Counted from the stretch's first letter, positions 1-10,431 are shown. The stretch is 64,000 nucleotides of DNA from Devosia subaequoris (GCF_014197055.1 NZ_JACIEW010000001.1:248001-312000), one strand, 5' to 3'. Notes: generated from the sequence alone by a model not told the origin. Translations and numbers: made by a program.

Positions 1-534
1 CTTCATCGCCGCCGCCGTAGCGGAGGGCTTGGTGTACCAGAAGCCGATCAGCAGATAGGAGGCCAGACCCACGCCTTCCCAGCCGAAGAACATCTGCAGG
101 AAGTTGTCGGCGGTCACCAGCATCAGCATGGCGAAAGTGAAGAGCGAGAGATAGGCGAAGAAGCGCGAGCGATGCGGATCTTCTTCCATGTAGCCGATGG
201 AATAGACGTGCACGAGCGCGGACACGGTATTGACCACGACCAGCATGATGGCGGTCAGCGTGTCGACACGCAGGATCCAGCGCAGGTCCATGTCGCCGAC
301 CTGGATCCAGCGCATCACTTCGACCTTGACCACGGCCGCGTGGCCATCGCCCACGGCACCGACCAAGCCGTCACCAAAGGCAACAGGGATGAACACGAAC
401 CAGCTCAGCACCGCTGCGATAAGCAGCAGGCCAGTGGTGATGAATTCGGAAGGCCGATGGCCAATGGAGCGGCCGAGCAACCCGGCCACAAGCGCCCCGA
501 TGAGGGGCAGGAAAACAATCGCCTGAATGATCAT
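1..534 (-). CDS. nuoL: NADH-quinone oxidoreductase subunit L, N-terminal part (cut by window start)
   Basis: This is the first 178 codons of the large antiporter-like membrane subunit of complex I, which takes part in proton pumping. The ATG lies at 534-532, ten bases after the nuoK stop, and the frame stays open to the window edge. The visible protein starts [18 protein letters not shown] and has hydrophobic helices, then the NuoL signatures RVDTLTAIM and [20 protein letters not shown] and a helix ending in [18 protein letters not shown]. It is the last visible gene of the nuo operon; nuoM and nuoN are expected outside the window. Only the 3' part is missing; there is no sign of damage. Confidence 0.95.
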   Translation of the reverse strand, partial: MIIQAIVFLPLIGALVAGLLGRSIGHRPSEFITTGLLLIAAVLSWFVFIPVAFGDGLVGAVGDGHAAVVKVEVMRWIQVGDMDLRWILRVDTLTAIMLVVVNTVSALVHVYSIGYMEEDPHRSRFFAYLSLFTFAMLMLVTADNFLQMFFGWEGVGLASYLLIGFWYTKPSATAAAMK

Positions 535-544
535 AGCGGTGCTC

Positions 545-859
545 TTAGCCCTTCATCATATTGACGTCTTCAACCGCGATGGAGCCGCGGTTGCGGTAGA
601 AGATAACGAGGATCGCCAGACCAATGGCGGCCTCGGCGGCAGCCACGGTGAGGATCATCAGCGCAAAGACCTGACCCTGAAGATCATTGAGATGCGCGCT
701 GAAGGCCACCAGGTTGAGATTCACCGCCAGCAGGATAAGCTCCACCGACATCAGGATGACGATGACGTTCTTGCGGTTGATGAAAATGCCGAACACGCCG
801 AGCGTGAACAGGATTGCTGCTACGGTCAGGTAATGACCGAGCCCGATTTCCAGACCCAT
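545..859 (-). CDS. nuoK: NADH-quinone oxidoreductase subunit K
   Basis: A 104-residue membrane subunit of complex I, the usual NuoK length, with three hydrophobic segments (about 5-22, 29-50 and 60-82). The second helix carries the buried glutamate in [21 protein letters not shown] that is important for proton translocation in this family. It lies 9 bp downstream of nuoJ and 10 bp upstream of nuoL in the same operon. ATG start at 859. Nothing unusual is seen. Confidence 0.97.
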   Translation of the reverse strand: MGLEIGLGHYLTVAAILFTLGVFGIFINRKNVIVILMSVELILLAVNLNLVAFSAHLNDLQGQVFALMILTVAAAEAAIGLAILVIFYRNRGSIAVEDVNMMKG

Positions 860-868
860 AGTAACCCC

Positions 869-1477
869 CTATAGCCCCTGACCGCTTTTGACTTTGACAT
901 TGCGTACCGTCTCGCTGGGATTGCGGCCCAATTGCGAGGCGGTGCTCTGCCGCTTGATGCCCGTCCGGTGCCGCAGCGTCAGCACGATGGCGCCGATCAT
1001 GGCGACCAGCAGGACTGCCGCAGCGCCCTGGAACAGGAAGACGTAGCGTGTGTAAAGTACCAATCCGAGTGCCTTGGTATTGTCTACCGTGGCCAGGATC
1101 GGCAGGCCTCCTGCGCCCACTACTTCGGGCGCGACCACGAAGCTGCCGGCCACCAGCAGAAGTTCAAGGAACAGGATGGCGCCAACCACCATGCCGATTG
1201 GCGCATAAGACAGCAGTCCGGATTTCAGCTCGGCGAAATCCACGTCGATCATCATCACGACGAAAAGGAACAGCACGGCCACGGCGCCAACATAGACCAC
1301 GATCAGCAGCAGAGCGAGGAACTCGGCCCCGGCCAGCATGAACAGGCCTGCTGCGTTGAAGAAGGCCAGGATCAGGAACAGCACCGCATGCACGGGATTG
1401 CGCGCGGAGATGACCATGAAAGCCGATGCCACGGTAATGGCGGAGAAGACGTAGAAGAAGAACAGCGGAAGGGTCAT
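869..1477 (-). CDS. nuoJ: NADH-quinone oxidoreductase subunit J
   Basis: A 202-residue membrane subunit of complex I. I chose the ATG at 1477 (MTLPLFFFYVFSAITVAS), 11 bp after the nuoI stop; the open frame runs further upstream, but those codons lie inside nuoI. Five hydrophobic segments are visible, with the NuoJ pattern ARNPVHAVLFLILAFFNAAG in the second and AVAVLFLFVVMM in the third. The charged C-terminal tail is on the cytoplasmic side in homologues. It sits between nuoI and nuoK as in all standard nuo operons. Confidence 0.96.
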   Translation of the reverse strand: MTLPLFFFYVFSAITVASAFMVISARNPVHAVLFLILAFFNAAGLFMLAGAEFLALLLIVVYVGAVAVLFLFVVMMIDVDFAELKSGLLSYAPIGMVVGAILFLELLLVAGSFVVAPEVVGAGGLPILATVDNTKALGLVLYTRYVFLFQGAAAVLLVAMIGAIVLTLRHRTGIKRQSTASQLGRNPSETVRNVKVKSGQGL

Positions 1478-1488
1478 GCTCTTCCCTC

Positions 1489-1977
1489 TCAGCGATAAGG
1501 CGCGTCGGCGGCCAGATTGGCAGCGATCTCGCGCTCCCACCGGTCACCGTTGGCAAGGAGCTTCTCCTTGGAGAAGTAGAGTTCCTCACGCGTTTCTGTG
1601 GCGAATTCGAAGTTCGGACCTTCGACGATGGCATCGACCGGGCAGGCTTCCTGGCAGAAGCCGCAATAGATGCACTTCACCATGTCGATGTCGTAGCGCA
1701 CGGTGCGGCGGGTGCCGTCATTCTGGCGCGGGCCGGCCTCGATGGTGATGGCCTGGGCCGGGCAGATGGCCTCGCACAGCTTGCAGGCAATGCAGCGCTC
1801 TTCTCCATTGGGGTAACGACGCAAGGCATGTTCACCCCGGAATCGCGGCGACACGGCGCCCTTTTCGAAGGGATAGTTGATGGTCGGCTTGGCTCCGAAG
1901 AAATAGCGCATGGCCAGGAAGAAGGCCGAGACGAATTCGGTGAGGAGCAGCTTGTTGATCAGTTGTCCGGCGCGCAT
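1489..1977 (-). CDS. nuoI: NADH-quinone oxidoreductase subunit I (8Fe ferredoxin)
   Basis: This peripheral-arm subunit carries two [4Fe-4S] clusters (N6a and N6b) that pass electrons towards cluster N2. The 162-residue length and the MRYFF...[10 protein letters not shown]-terminus are typical of alphaproteobacterial and mitochondrial (TYKY) forms. Two CxxCxxCxxxCP motifs are seen at Cys62/65/68/72 and Cys102/105/108/112. The ATG at 1977 overlaps the nuoH stop codon by one base (TGATG), which indicates translational coupling; the longer upstream open frame is inside nuoH and is not used. Confidence 0.98.
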   Translation of the reverse strand: MRAGQLINKLLLTEFVSAFFLAMRYFFGAKPTINYPFEKGAVSPRFRGEHALRRYPNGEERCIACKLCEAICPAQAITIEAGPRQNDGTRRTVRYDIDMVKCIYCGFCQEACPVDAIVEGPNFEFATETREELYFSKEKLLANGDRWEREIAANLAADAPYR

Positions 1978-3074
1978 CAGGCAATTCCCCCGTGCCAGCC
2001 CCAGCCCGTAAGCTGGAGAACGAAAGCGACGATCACGACCATGATCAGGGAGAGCGGAAGGAACAGCTTCCAACCGATCCGCATGAGTTGGTCGTAGCGA
2101 TAGCGGGGCACGATGGCCTTTGCCATGGCAAACATTAAGAAGACGAGAGCTACCTTGATGAAGAACCAGATGACGCCCGGAATCCAGGTAAAGGGCGGCA
2201 GCTCGATCGGTGCGGCCCAGCCACCCAGGAACAGGATGGTGGTCATGGCACACATGAGCAGGATGGCGATGTACTCACCCAGCATGAACAGCAGGTAGGG
2301 TGTCGAGGAGTACTCGGTCATAAACCCGGCAACCAGCTCGGATTCGCCTTCAACCATGTCGAAAGGCGGGCGGTTGGTTTCAGCCAGGGCCGAGATGTAG
2401 AACACCACGAACATCGGGAAGAGCGGCAGCCAGAACCAGTTGAGGAACGAGAGCCATGGCACGCCCAAGGCATGTGCAAGGCCCATTTCGGATTGGGCGA
2501 TGACGATGTCGTTGAGGTTCAGAGACCCTACGCAGAGCAACACGGTAATGATGACGAGGCCGATCGAGACTTCGTAGGACACCATCTGCGCCGCAGCACG
2601 CAGCGCACCAAAGAAGGGGTATTTCGAGTTGGACGCCCAGCCACCGATGATAACGCCATATACGCCGAGCGAGGAAATGCCGAGCAAGTACAAAATGCCG
2701 ATATTGATGTTGGCCATGGCCCAGCCATTGTCCACCGGCACCACGGCCCAGCCAGCAAGCGCCAGTGTTGCCGTAATCAAGGGCGCCAACAGGAACAGCA
2801 CCTTGTCGGCGCCGGCGGGAATGACCGCTTCCTTGACGCCAAACTTGATCAGATCAGCAAAGGATTGCAGCAAACCGAAGGGGCCGACAACGTTGGGACC
2901 ACGGCGCATCTGCACGGCAGCCCACACCTTGCGGTCAGCCAGCAGAATGAAGGCGGTGAAGATCAACAGGCCAACCAGCAGTGCGAGCGCCTTGTAGACG
3001 AAGCCGATGTGCTCGCCCCATCCGAGAAAAGGGATGCCCAGCAGGTAATCGAGGGCGGAGAGAAAAAAGTCCAT
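1977..3074 (-). CDS. nuoH: NADH-quinone oxidoreductase subunit H
   Basis: A 365-residue membrane subunit that joins the membrane arm to the peripheral arm and forms part of the quinone-binding cavity. About eight hydrophobic helices are visible. Family signatures present are [18 protein letters not shown] near residue 58, the acidic loop [20 protein letters not shown] near 230 and [13 protein letters not shown] near the C-terminus. It starts with ATG nine bases after nuoG and its stop overlaps the nuoI start. Confidence 0.98.
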   Translation of the reverse strand: MDFFLSALDYLLGIPFLGWGEHIGFVYKALALLVGLLIFTAFILLADRKVWAAVQMRRGPNVVGPFGLLQSFADLIKFGVKEAVIPAGADKVLFLLAPLITATLALAGWAVVPVDNGWAMANINIGILYLLGISSLGVYGVIIGGWASNSKYPFFGALRAAAQMVSYEVSIGLVIITVLLCVGSLNLNDIVIAQSEMGLAHALGVPWLSFLNWFWLPLFPMFVVFYISALAETNRPPFDMVEGESELVAGFMTEYSSTPYLLFMLGEYIAILLMCAMTTILFLGGWAAPIELPPFTWIPGVIWFFIKVALVFLMFAMAKAIVPRYRYDQLMRIGWKLFLPLSLIMVVIVAFVLQLTGWGWHGGIA

Positions 3075-3083
3075 TGTGCTCCC

Positions 3084-5186
3084 CTACTCCGCAGCCTGCT
3101 TGAGACCGGCGGCCATCTGGGCGCATTCGGCCATCGTCGCCGAGGCGCGGGCAATCGGATTGCTGAGATAGAAGTCTGTGACCGGCGACACGAAGGGCGC
3201 CGACTTGGTCTTGATGGTGGCCTTGCCGAGCTTGGCGACTTCGGCGGCCGAGCCGGGCGCGATTTCGTCGATGCGCGCCAGATGCGGGAATTCCGCATAG
3301 AGCGCGGCGCGGAGCTGGGCCAACGAGTTGAAAGCCAGCGGTTTGCCGATGGCGCCGGAGAGCGCACGGATGATCGCCCAATCTTCCTTGGCGTCGCCCG
3401 GTGGGAACACGGAGCGAGTGGTAACCTGCACGCGGCCCTCAGTGTTCACATAGGTGCCCGACTTCTCGGTATAGGTTGCGGCCGGCAGGATGACGTCGGC
3501 GCGGTGAGCCCCATTGTCGCCATGCGAGCCGATATAGACCACGAAGGCCTTGCCCATGGCCGACATGTCGTATTCGTCGGCGCCAAGCAGGAACAGCACA
3601 TCGAGCTCGCCCTTGCCGGCGAGGCCGATCTGGTCGGCCGAGCAGACGCCGCCGTCATGCGGCACGAAGCCGATATCGAGGCCACCAACGCGGCTGGCCG
3701 CATTGTGCAGAAGCGCAAAGCCGTTCCAGTCGCCGTCGACATTGGCACCGGTGGCGAGCTTGGCTGCGAGTGCAATGGTGTCACGACCAGCCTGCTTGCC
3801 GAGATCGGCATGCGAGACAGCGCCTTCACCCACGATGATCAGGGGGCGCTTGGCGTTCTTGAGCGTCTCGGCAAAGGCGCCGTTACCGGCGGCAAGATCA
3901 GCCAGGGTTTCAAAGCCCGAACCCAGATATTCGTAGCCATAGGTCAGGTCGGCCTGTTCGCCGATGACGGCGATCGGCAGATTAGTGGCGCGCCAGGTCT
4001 TGCGGATGCGCGCATTGATCAGCGACGCTTCCTTGCGCGGGTTGGCACCTATGATGACGATGGCATCGGCCTGCTCGATCCCGGCGATGGTCGGGTTAAA
4101 CAGATAGGCTGAGCGCGGCATGGACGGATCGATACCGGACATGGCAGGGCGCACGTCGGTCATGCCGGAGCCGATCGAGGCCAGCAGGCCCTTGAGGGCA
4201 TACATTTCCTCGACTGCTGCGAGATCACCGGCGATGGCACCGACCTTGTTGCCGGCCTTCTTGACCTTGCTGGCAACGGCGGCGAGCGCATCTTCCCAGG
4301 TTGCAGCCTGCAGTTTGCCAGACTTGCGCACGTAGGGACGGTCCAGGCGCTGGCTCTTGAGGCCATCCCAGACGAAGCGGGTCTTGTCCGAGATCCATTC
4401 TTCGTTGATGGCCTCGTTGATGCGCGGCAGAACACGCATGACTTCGCGGCCACGGCTATCGACGCGGATGGCCGAGCCGACTGCATCCATAACGTCGATG
4501 GATTCGGTCTTGGTCAGTTCCCAGGGACGGGCGTTGAACGCGTAGGGCTTGGAGGTCAGAGCACCAACCGGGCAGAGGTCGATGACATTGCCCTGCAGCT
4601 CGCTGGTCAGAGCGCGCTCGAGGTAAGGCGTGATCTCGGCATCTTCACCGCGACCCAAAAGACCCAGTTCGGAGATGCCGGCGACCTCGGTGGTAAAGCG
4701 GACGCAGCGCGTGCAGTGAATGCAGCGGTTCATCGCCGTCTTGATCAGCGGGCCCATATATTTGTCTTCGACGGCGCGCTTGTTCTCAGCGAAACGCGAG
4801 CCAGAGACGCCATAGGCCATGGCCTGATCCTGCAGATCACACTCGCCGCCCTGATCGCAGATCGGGCAATCGAGCGGATGGTTGATGAGCAGGAATTCCA
4901 TCACGCCTTCACGGGCCTTCTTGACCATGGGCGTGTTGGTGAACATTTCGGGCGCTTCGCCATTCGGGCCGGGACGAAGATCCTTGACCGACATGGCGCA
5001 AGAAGCCTGGGGCTTCGGGGGACCGCCCTTCACTTCGACCAGGCACATGCGGCAATTGCCGGCGACCGACAGGCGCTCGTGATAGCAGAAGCGCGGAATT
5101 TCGGCGCCCGCAGCCTCGGCGGCCTGCATCAGGGTGTAATGGTCGGGAACCTCGATGAGCTGCCCGTCGACTTTGAGATTTGCCAT
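3084..5186 (-). CDS. nuoG: NADH-quinone oxidoreductase subunit G
   Basis: The 700-residue iron-sulfur subunit of the NADH-oxidising arm. The N-terminus is a [2Fe-2S] ferredoxin domain (Cys34, Cys45, Cys48, Cys63), followed by the His103/Cys107/Cys110/Cys116 [4Fe-4S] site N5 and the Cys155/158/161/205 site N4. The rest is a molybdopterin-oxidoreductase-like domain that, in this family, has lost its catalytic role. It lies 4 bp downstream of nuoF. Length and all cluster ligands are as expected. Confidence 0.98.
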   Translation of the reverse strand: MANLKVDGQLIEVPDHYTLMQAAEAAGAEIPRFCYHERLSVAGNCRMCLVEVKGGPPKPQASCAMSVKDLRPGPNGEAPEMFTNTPMVKKAREGVMEFLLINHPLDCPICDQGGECDLQDQAMAYGVSGSRFAENKRAVEDKYMGPLIKTAMNRCIHCTRCVRFTTEVAGISELGLLGRGEDAEITPYLERALTSELQGNVIDLCPVGALTSKPYAFNARPWELTKTESIDVMDAVGSAIRVDSRGREVMRVLPRINEAINEEWISDKTRFVWDGLKSQRLDRPYVRKSGKLQAATWEDALAAVASKVKKAGNKVGAIAGDLAAVEEMYALKGLLASIGSGMTDVRPAMSGIDPSMPRSAYLFNPTIAGIEQADAIVIIGANPRKEASLINARIRKTWRATNLPIAVIGEQADLTYGYEYLGSGFETLADLAAGNGAFAETLKNAKRPLIIVGEGAVSHADLGKQAGRDTIALAAKLATGANVDGDWNGFALLHNAASRVGGLDIGFVPHDGGVCSADQIGLAGKGELDVLFLLGADEYDMSAMGKAFVVYIGSHGDNGAHRADVILPAATYTEKSGTYVNTEGRVQVTTRSVFPPGDAKEDWAIIRALSGAIGKPLAFNSLAQLRAALYAEFPHLARIDEIAPGSAAEVAKLGKATIKTKSAPFVSPVTDFYLSNPIARASATMAECAQMAAGLKQAAE

Positions 5187-5190
5187 GATC

Positions 5191-6498
5191 TTACTCCGCC
5201 GCGATCGACGGAACAGCGCCGTCGCTGGTGGATGAATAGGTGTATTGCTCGATCCGCGCCTCGATGGTGGGGCGGAAATTGCGGATCAGGCCCTGGATCG
5301 GCCAGGCGGCCGCATCGCCCAGGGCGCAGATGGTGTGACCTTCGATCTGCTTGGTCACCTCGAACAGCATGTCGATCTCGCGCTTCTGGGCGCGACCTTG
5401 AACCATGCGTTCCATGACGCGCATCATCCAACCTGTGCCTTCGCGGCACGGCGTGCACTGGCCGCAGCTTTCATGCTTGAAGAACGCCGAGATGCGCCAG
5501 ATGGCCTTGATGATATCGGTGGACTTGTCCATGACGATCATGCCGCCGGTGCCGAAGCTCGACTTCTTCTCCCGCATGCCGTCAAAATCCATGACGGCGT
5601 CCATCATGTCCTCACCGCGCACGACCGGGCACGAGGCGCCGCCCGGGATGACCGCGAGCAGATTGTCCCAACCGCCGCGAATGCCGCCGCAATGCTTTTC
5701 GATGATGTCCTTGAAGCTCTCGCCCAGGGCTTCCTCGAAGGTGGCCGGCTTATTCACATGGCCCGAGACCATGAACAGCTTGGTGCCGACATTGTTGGGG
5801 CGGCCGATGGAGGAGAACCAGGCACCCGAGCGGCGCAGGATTTCGGGCACAACGGCAATGGACTCGACATTGTTGACGGTGGTCGGGTTGCCATAGACGC
5901 CCATACCGGCCGGGAACGGCGGCTTGAGGCGCGGCTGGCCCTTCTTGCCTTCCAGACTTTCCATCAGCGCGGTTTCTTCGCCGCAGATGTAAGCGCCGGC
6001 GCCGTGATGGATGATAATATCCAAATCCCAGCCATGGACGTTGTCCTTGCCGATCAGCTTGGCGTCGTAGGCTTCCTGAACCGCTTCTTCCAGGCGCTGG
6101 CGTTCGCGGACGAACTCGCCGCGCACATAGATAAAGGCCAGGTGCGCATCCATGGCGCGGCAGGCCAAGAGGCAACCTTCGATCAGATGGTGCGGATCGT
6201 GGCGCAGGATTTCACGGTCCTTGCAGGTGCCGGGTTCAGACTCGTCGGCATTGACCAGGAGGTAATGCGGGCGGCCATCGGACTGCTTGGGCATGAACGA
6301 CCATTTCAGACCCGTCGGAAAGCCAGCCCCGCCACGGCCACGCAGGCCGGACGATTTCACTTCATTGGTGATCCAGTCGCGTCCGGAATCGATGAATTCC
6401 TTGGTCCCAACCCATGAGCCGCGCTCGCGCGCGCCGTCCAGCCGCCAGTCGTGGTGGCCGTAGAGATTGGTGAAAATGCGATCTTTGTCAGCGAGCAT
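5191..6498 (-). CDS. nuoF: NADH-quinone oxidoreductase subunit F (NADH- and FMN-binding)
   Basis: A 435-residue flavoprotein subunit that oxidises NADH and passes electrons from FMN to cluster N3. The glycine-rich FMN/NADH motif [16 protein letters not shown] lies at about 51-66, the second nucleotide motif [19 protein letters not shown] near 170, and the N3 cluster ligands are in [12 protein letters not shown] plus a later Cys in [11 protein letters not shown] start at 6498, only 2 bp after a small membrane-protein gene that separates it from nuoE, an unusual insertion relative to the enterobacterial operon. Confidence 0.98.
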   Translation of the reverse strand: MLADKDRIFTNLYGHHDWRLDGARERGSWVGTKEFIDSGRDWITNEVKSSGLRGRGGAGFPTGLKWSFMPKQSDGRPHYLLVNADESEPGTCKDREILRHDPHHLIEGCLLACRAMDAHLAFIYVRGEFVRERQRLEEAVQEAYDAKLIGKDNVHGWDLDIIIHHGAGAYICGEETALMESLEGKKGQPRLKPPFPAGMGVYGNPTTVNNVESIAVVPEILRRSGAWFSSIGRPNNVGTKLFMVSGHVNKPATFEEALGESFKDIIEKHCGGIRGGWDNLLAVIPGGASCPVVRGEDMMDAVMDFDGMREKKSSFGTGGMIVMDKSTDIIKAIWRISAFFKHESCGQCTPCREGTGWMMRVMERMVQGRAQKREIDMLFEVTKQIEGHTICALGDAAAWPIQGLIRNFRPTIEARIEQYTYSSTSDGAVPSIAAE

Positions 6499-6500
6499 GA

Positions 6501-6704
6501 TCAGCTTTTCCGCTTCAACAAAAAGATAAACCAGGCAGCGACACCGATCGCTGCCCCCACTGCCGCAGCCACGAAGCTGGGCAATGAAATATTGAGAACC
6601 ATTTCAAAGCCGGTGACGATAAACGTGCCCAGCACCGCATAGACCACGCCTACAGCGTAGTCCGCGATGGTCAGAGCCCGAAAATCGATACCACCAATGG
6701 TCAT
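6501..6704 (-). CDS. Small two-helix membrane protein inserted between nuoE and nuoF
   Basis: A 67-residue protein of unrecognised family. Its stop is 2 bp before the nuoF ATG and its own ATG touches the nuoE stop (6704/6705), so it is co-translated with complex I subunits. Two hydrophobic segments are visible: about residues 14-36 ([20 protein letters not shown]) and 42-63 ([20 protein letters not shown]), ending in the positive tail KRKS, which suggests a helical hairpin. Small orphan genes at this place may occur in other Rhizobiales nuo operons (recollection, not checked). A supernumerary subunit or assembly helper is inference only. Confidence 0.75.
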   Translation of the reverse strand: MTIGGIDFRALTIADYAVGVVYAVLGTFIVTGFEMVLNISLPSFVAAAVGAAIGVAAWFIFLLKRKS

Positions 6705-8021
6705 TTAGCGCGGGTCCTTCCCGAATACCTTGCGATATTCCTCGGCGCCGCCCTCGGCCAGCGCCTTGGCCTGCCTGAGCCAGTCGTCCCGCTCAATTCG
6801 GCCCTTGAAGTTCAGGAGTTCGTCGACACGGCTAATGTCGGCCTTCTCGAGCCCGGCAATCTGGTCGTAGCGGGTAATGCCCAGGGCATTGAGCTTGCGC
6901 TCGATGACCGGGCCAACGCCCGAGATTAGCTTCAGATTGTCGGCCGGACCGTCCGGACGTTCGAACAAGGGCGTCAGTTCGCCACCCTTCTCTACGGTCG
7001 GCGTCACTTCCTTGGGGTTAGCTGCCGGTGCTTTGACCACTGGCTTATCTTCATCGACCTGCGCCGACGTGCCGCCAATGCCTGGCGGCGTGGCGTGTGC
7101 CTTGCCGACCGCCTTGCCGTCGTCAACGCCTTCGGCGTGAGATTCAGCCCCGGTGGCGCCTTCGCGCATTGCAGTATTCGGCTTGCCGGTGGCCTTGGCG
7201 GAGGCGTCGGCTGATTTACGCTCGGCTTCTGCCTTGGCCTGGCTGACCTTGGCCTTTTCCGGCGTGCCCTTGATCGCCGGAGCGTTTTCAGCGGCAACGT
7301 CCTTGGGCTTTGCGGCGGTATCAGGTTCAGTCTTGGCAGCAGGCGCAGTAGCCGGAGCGGCTTCAGCCTCGGGCGTCGGGGGCGGCACGAATTTTTCGCG
7401 CTCGGCGGTAGGTTGCTCGAGCAGGGTCGTGCGGCCGCCGATGGCAGCAGATGTCATGCGGTCGATCTGCGGCCCGGGTGCGATGGTGTCACCCTTGCCG
7501 GCGGCGAAGGCATCCACGATTTCTTCCATACGCTCGGGCGTCAGGTCTTCGTACACATCGTGATAAATCATCACCATGGGCGCGTTCACGCAGGCGCCGA
7601 GGCACTCGACCTCTTCCCAGCTCATGGTCCCATCTTCGTTGAGATGGTGCGGCTCAGGATGGATCTTGCTCTTACAAACCTCGATCAGCCCTTCGGCCCC
7701 ACGCAGCATGCAGGGGGTGGTGCCACAGACCTGGATGTGGGCGTTCTTGCCCACCGGCTGGAGCTGGAACTGGGTGTAAAAAGTCGCCACTTCGAGCACG
7801 CGGATATAGGGCATATCCAGCATCTCGGCGACCTTTTCGATGGTCGCACGGGTGACCCAGCCATCCTGATCCTGCGCACGCATGAGCAGCGGGATGACGG
7901 CAGACTGCTGACGGCCAGCCGGATAAAGCGCAATGCGCTTTTCGGCCCAGGCCTGATTTTCAGCGTTGAACGCAAAATTTGCCGGTTGCACCGACTCTTC
8001 TGCAAGGCGTCGCGTAGACAT
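6705..8021 (-). CDS. nuoE: NADH-quinone oxidoreductase subunit E with long C-terminal extension
   Basis: A 438-residue protein, about twice the usual NuoE length. Residues 1 to about 200 are the thioredoxin-like [2Fe-2S] domain of complex I (cluster N1a) with ligands Cys99, Cys104, Cys140 and Cys144. Residues about 205-355 are a low-complexity Ala/Lys/Pro/Glu-rich linker. Residues about 365-438 form a helix-hairpin-helix-like domain beginning LKLISGVGPVIERKLNALGI, similar to the extension on some alphaproteobacterial ribosomal L21 proteins. The stop overlaps the nuoD start region by one base. Function of the extension is not known to me. Confidence 0.96.
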   Translation of the reverse strand: MSTRRLAEESVQPANFAFNAENQAWAEKRIALYPAGRQQSAVIPLLMRAQDQDGWVTRATIEKVAEMLDMPYIRVLEVATFYTQFQLQPVGKNAHIQVCGTTPCMLRGAEGLIEVCKSKIHPEPHHLNEDGTMSWEEVECLGACVNAPMVMIYHDVYEDLTPERMEEIVDAFAAGKGDTIAPGPQIDRMTSAAIGGRTTLLEQPTAEREKFVPPPTPEAEAAPATAPAAKTEPDTAAKPKDVAAENAPAIKGTPEKAKVSQAKAEAERKSADASAKATGKPNTAMREGATGAESHAEGVDDGKAVGKAHATPPGIGGTSAQVDEDKPVVKAPAANPKEVTPTVEKGGELTPLFERPDGPADNLKLISGVGPVIERKLNALGITRYDQIAGLEKADISRVDELLNFKGRIERDDWLRQAKALAEGGAEEYRKVFGKDPR

Positions 8022-9211
8022 CAGCGATCCACCTCTCCGAACACAATATCAATCGACCCCAGGATCGCGGTCACGTCTGCCAGCATGTGCTTGCGGCAGA
8101 GATAGTCCATGGCACTGAGATGGGCAAAGCCCGGCGCACGGATGTGGCAGCGGTAGGGTTTGTTGGTGCCGTCGGACACCAGATAGACGCCAAACTCACC
8201 CTTGGGGGCTTCGACGGCGGCGTAGATCTCGCCAGCCGGCACCTTGAACCCTTCGGTGTAGAGCTTGAAGTGGTGGATGAGCGCCTCCATGGACTGCTTC
8301 ATTTCACCGCGGCTGGGTGGCACGACCTTGCCGTCAGTCGAAGAAACGGGGCCCTTGCCGTCTGGCGCATTCAACTTGGCAATGCACTGCTTCATGATCT
8401 CATTGGCCTGACGCATTTCTTCCATGCGGATCAGGTAACGATCATAGCAATCCCCATTGGAGCCGACCGGAATGTCGAATTCCATTTCGGCATAGGCGTC
8501 ATAGGGCTGGCTCTTGCGCAGATCCCAGGCAGCGCCGGAGGCGCGCACCATGACACCAGAGAAGCCGCGACCCCAAGCCTCTTCGAGCGGCACAACGCCG
8601 ATATCAACATTGCGCTGCTTGAAGATGCGATTGCCGGTCAGCAGGGTGTCGATATCTTTGAGAGCGGCCGGGAATTCGTCGCAGAACACGGCGATGTCGT
8701 CGATCAACGCCTGCGGCAGATCCTGGTGGACGCCACCGGGACGGAAATAGGCCGCATGCATGCGGGCGCCAGAAGCGCGCTCATAGAAGACCATGAGTTT
8801 TTCGCGCTGCTCGAAACCCCAAAGCGGCGGGGTCAGCGCCCCAATGTCCATGGCCTGGGTGGTTACGTTCATCAGGTGTGCCAGGAGGCGGCCGATCTCG
8901 GCGTAGAGCACGCGGATGAGCTGGCCACGACGCGGCACTTCAAGCTCGAGCATGCGCTCGACGGCCAGGGCAAAGGCATGCTCCTGGTTCATCGGTGCCA
9001 CGTAATCGAGCCGGTCGAAATAGGGCACAGCCTGCAAATAGGTCTTGTGCTCGATCAGCTTTTCAGTGCCGCGATGCAACAGTCCAACATGCGGATCAAC
9101 GCGCTCCACCAGCTCGCCATCGAGCTCGAGGATCATGCGCAGCACGCCGTGCGCCGAGGGGTGCACGGGGCCAAAGTTCAGCGTGAAGTTGCGAACGTCG
9201 ACTTCAGACAT
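8021..9211 (-). CDS. nuoD: NADH-quinone oxidoreductase subunit D
   Basis: A 396-residue subunit that lines the quinone site with NuoB. The start [22 protein letters not shown] at 9211 is typical, and its ATG overlaps the nuoC stop by one base; upstream codons in the same frame belong to nuoC. Signatures seen are [21 protein letters not shown] and the C-terminal DIVFGEVDR. It is a separate gene here, not the nuoCD fusion of enterobacteria. Confidence 0.98.
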   Translation of the reverse strand: MSEVDVRNFTLNFGPVHPSAHGVLRMILELDGELVERVDPHVGLLHRGTEKLIEHKTYLQAVPYFDRLDYVAPMNQEHAFALAVERMLELEVPRRGQLIRVLYAEIGRLLAHLMNVTTQAMDIGALTPPLWGFEQREKLMVFYERASGARMHAAYFRPGGVHQDLPQALIDDIAVFCDEFPAALKDIDTLLTGNRIFKQRNVDIGVVPLEEAWGRGFSGVMVRASGAAWDLRKSQPYDAYAEMEFDIPVGSNGDCYDRYLIRMEEMRQANEIMKQCIAKLNAPDGKGPVSSTDGKVVPPSRGEMKQSMEALIHHFKLYTEGFKVPAGEIYAAVEAPKGEFGVYLVSDGTNKPYRCHIRAPGFAHLSAMDYLCRKHMLADVTAILGSIDIVFGEVDR

Positions 9212-9840
9212 CAGTTCTTCGCCTTCTCGTCGCCTGGCAGCACGTAGTCCGTACCTTCCCAAGGCGACAAATAATCGAACGTGCGGAATTCCTGGGCCAG
9301 GGTCACCGGCTCATACACGACACGCTTGCGTTCTTCGTCGTAGCGAACCTCGACAAAGCCGGTCAGCGGGAAATCCTTGCGCAGCGGGTGTCCATCAAAG
9401 CCGTAGTCCGTGAGGATACGACGCAGATCGGGATGGCCGGAGAACAAGACGCCATAGAGGTCATAGACCTCGCGCTCGAACCAGTTGGCACCCGCAAAGA
9501 CGCCACAAATCGAGGGGACGGGGGTCGCATCATCGGCTTCCAGCTTGACCCGGATGCGGTGATTCAGATGCGGGCTCAGGAAGTGATAGACCACTTCAAA
9601 GCGAGACACGCGCGCAGGATAGTCCGCGCCGCAAACGTCGACAAAGCTGATGAAGCGGCATTTCGGATCATCGCGCAGGAACGTCGCCACATTGACGATG
9701 GAATCACGCGCCACAGTGACGGTCAGGTCACCAAAGGCCACCTCAAAACCCTGGACGGCATCACCCAGGGACGAAGCGACATGCTCGCCAAGCGTCACCA
9801 GCGGGTCGACAGCAATCGGCTCGACAACAGTTTCGTCCAT
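9211..9840 (-). CDS. nuoC: NADH-quinone oxidoreductase subunit C
   Basis: A 209-residue peripheral subunit of the 30-kDa family, which contacts NuoD and NuoB but binds no cofactor. The family signature is [24 protein letters not shown] (about residues 114-137), followed by [18 protein letters not shown]. The C-terminal [16 protein letters not shown] is typical of alphaproteobacteria and mitochondria. ATG at 9840, 9 bp after nuoB; translationally coupled to nuoD. Confidence 0.97.
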   Translation of the reverse strand: MDETVVEPIAVDPLVTLGEHVASSLGDAVQGFEVAFGDLTVTVARDSIVNVATFLRDDPKCRFISFVDVCGADYPARVSRFEVVYHFLSPHLNHRIRVKLEADDATPVPSICGVFAGANWFEREVYDLYGVLFSGHPDLRRILTDYGFDGHPLRKDFPLTGFVEVRYDEERKRVVYEPVTLAQEFRTFDYLSPWEGTDYVLPGDEKAKN

Positions 9841-9849
9841 GCCCCTGCC

Positions 9850-10431
9850 CTATCGTTCGATCGTACCGTCGCGGCGAATCTTCTTCTGCAGAAGGAGAAT
9901 GCCGTAAAGAAGTGCTTCTGCCGTCGGCGGACAGCCCGGGACATAAATGTCCACCGGCAGAACCCGATCACAGCCGCGCACGACGGAATAGGAATAGTGG
10001 TAGTAGCCGCCGCCATTGGCGCAACTGCCCATGGAGATGACGTAGCGCGGCTCGGGCATCTGGTCATAGACCTTGCGCAGAGCGGGCGCCATCTTGTTGG
10101 TCAGTGTACCGGCAACAATCAAAACGTCGGACTGACGCGGCGAAGCACGCGGTGCAGTTCCGAATCGTTCGATGTCGTAGCGCGGCATCGACATCTGCAT
10201 CATTTCCACGGCGCAGCAGGCCAGACCGGTCTGCATCCACATCAGCGAGCCGGTACGGGCCCAGGTGATGAGTTGCGACACAGTGGTCACAAGAAAGCCC
10301 TTGTCGGCCAACTCATTGTTTACGCCAGCAAAGAACGGATCATCCGCACCAACGGGCTTGCCGGTTGCCGGATCGATCGCGCCCGTGGGCTGGGGGGTAA
10401 CCAGTGTCGAACTGGACGGGCTCAATCCCAT
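9850..10431 (-). CDS. nuoB: NADH-quinone oxidoreductase subunit B
   Basis: A 193-residue subunit that carries the terminal [4Fe-4S] cluster N2 next to the quinone site. The tandem ligands Cys72-Cys73 (LACCAVEMM), Cys137 (MGSCANGG) and Cys167 ([11 protein letters not shown]) are all present. The N-terminal 45 residues are a Pro/Ser-rich extension. The start codon lies ten bases inside nuoA, so the two are probably translationally coupled. Confidence 0.98.
   Translation of the reverse strand: MGLSPSSSTLVTPQPTGAIDPATGKPVGADDPFFAGVNNELADKGFLVTTVSQLITWARTGSLMWMQTGLACCAVEMMQMSMPRYDIERFGTAPRASPRQSDVLIVAGTLTNKMAPALRKVYDQMPEPRYVISMGSCANGGGYYHYSYSVVRGCDRVLPVDIYVPGCPPTAEALLYGILLLQKKIRRDGTIER

Noticed and set aside
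2472..4112. A 546-codon open frame on the plus strand
   Set aside because: It lies antisense to nuoH and nuoG, both with complete motifs; the product is His/Arg/Gly-rich like other complement-strand shadows and has no ribosome-binding site.
5245..6417. A 390-codon open frame on the plus strand
   Set aside because: It is antisense to nuoF. The composition mirrors the high third-position GC of nuoF and no domain is seen.
8087..9247. A 386-codon open frame on the plus strand
   Set aside because: It is antisense to nuoD; a shadow frame.
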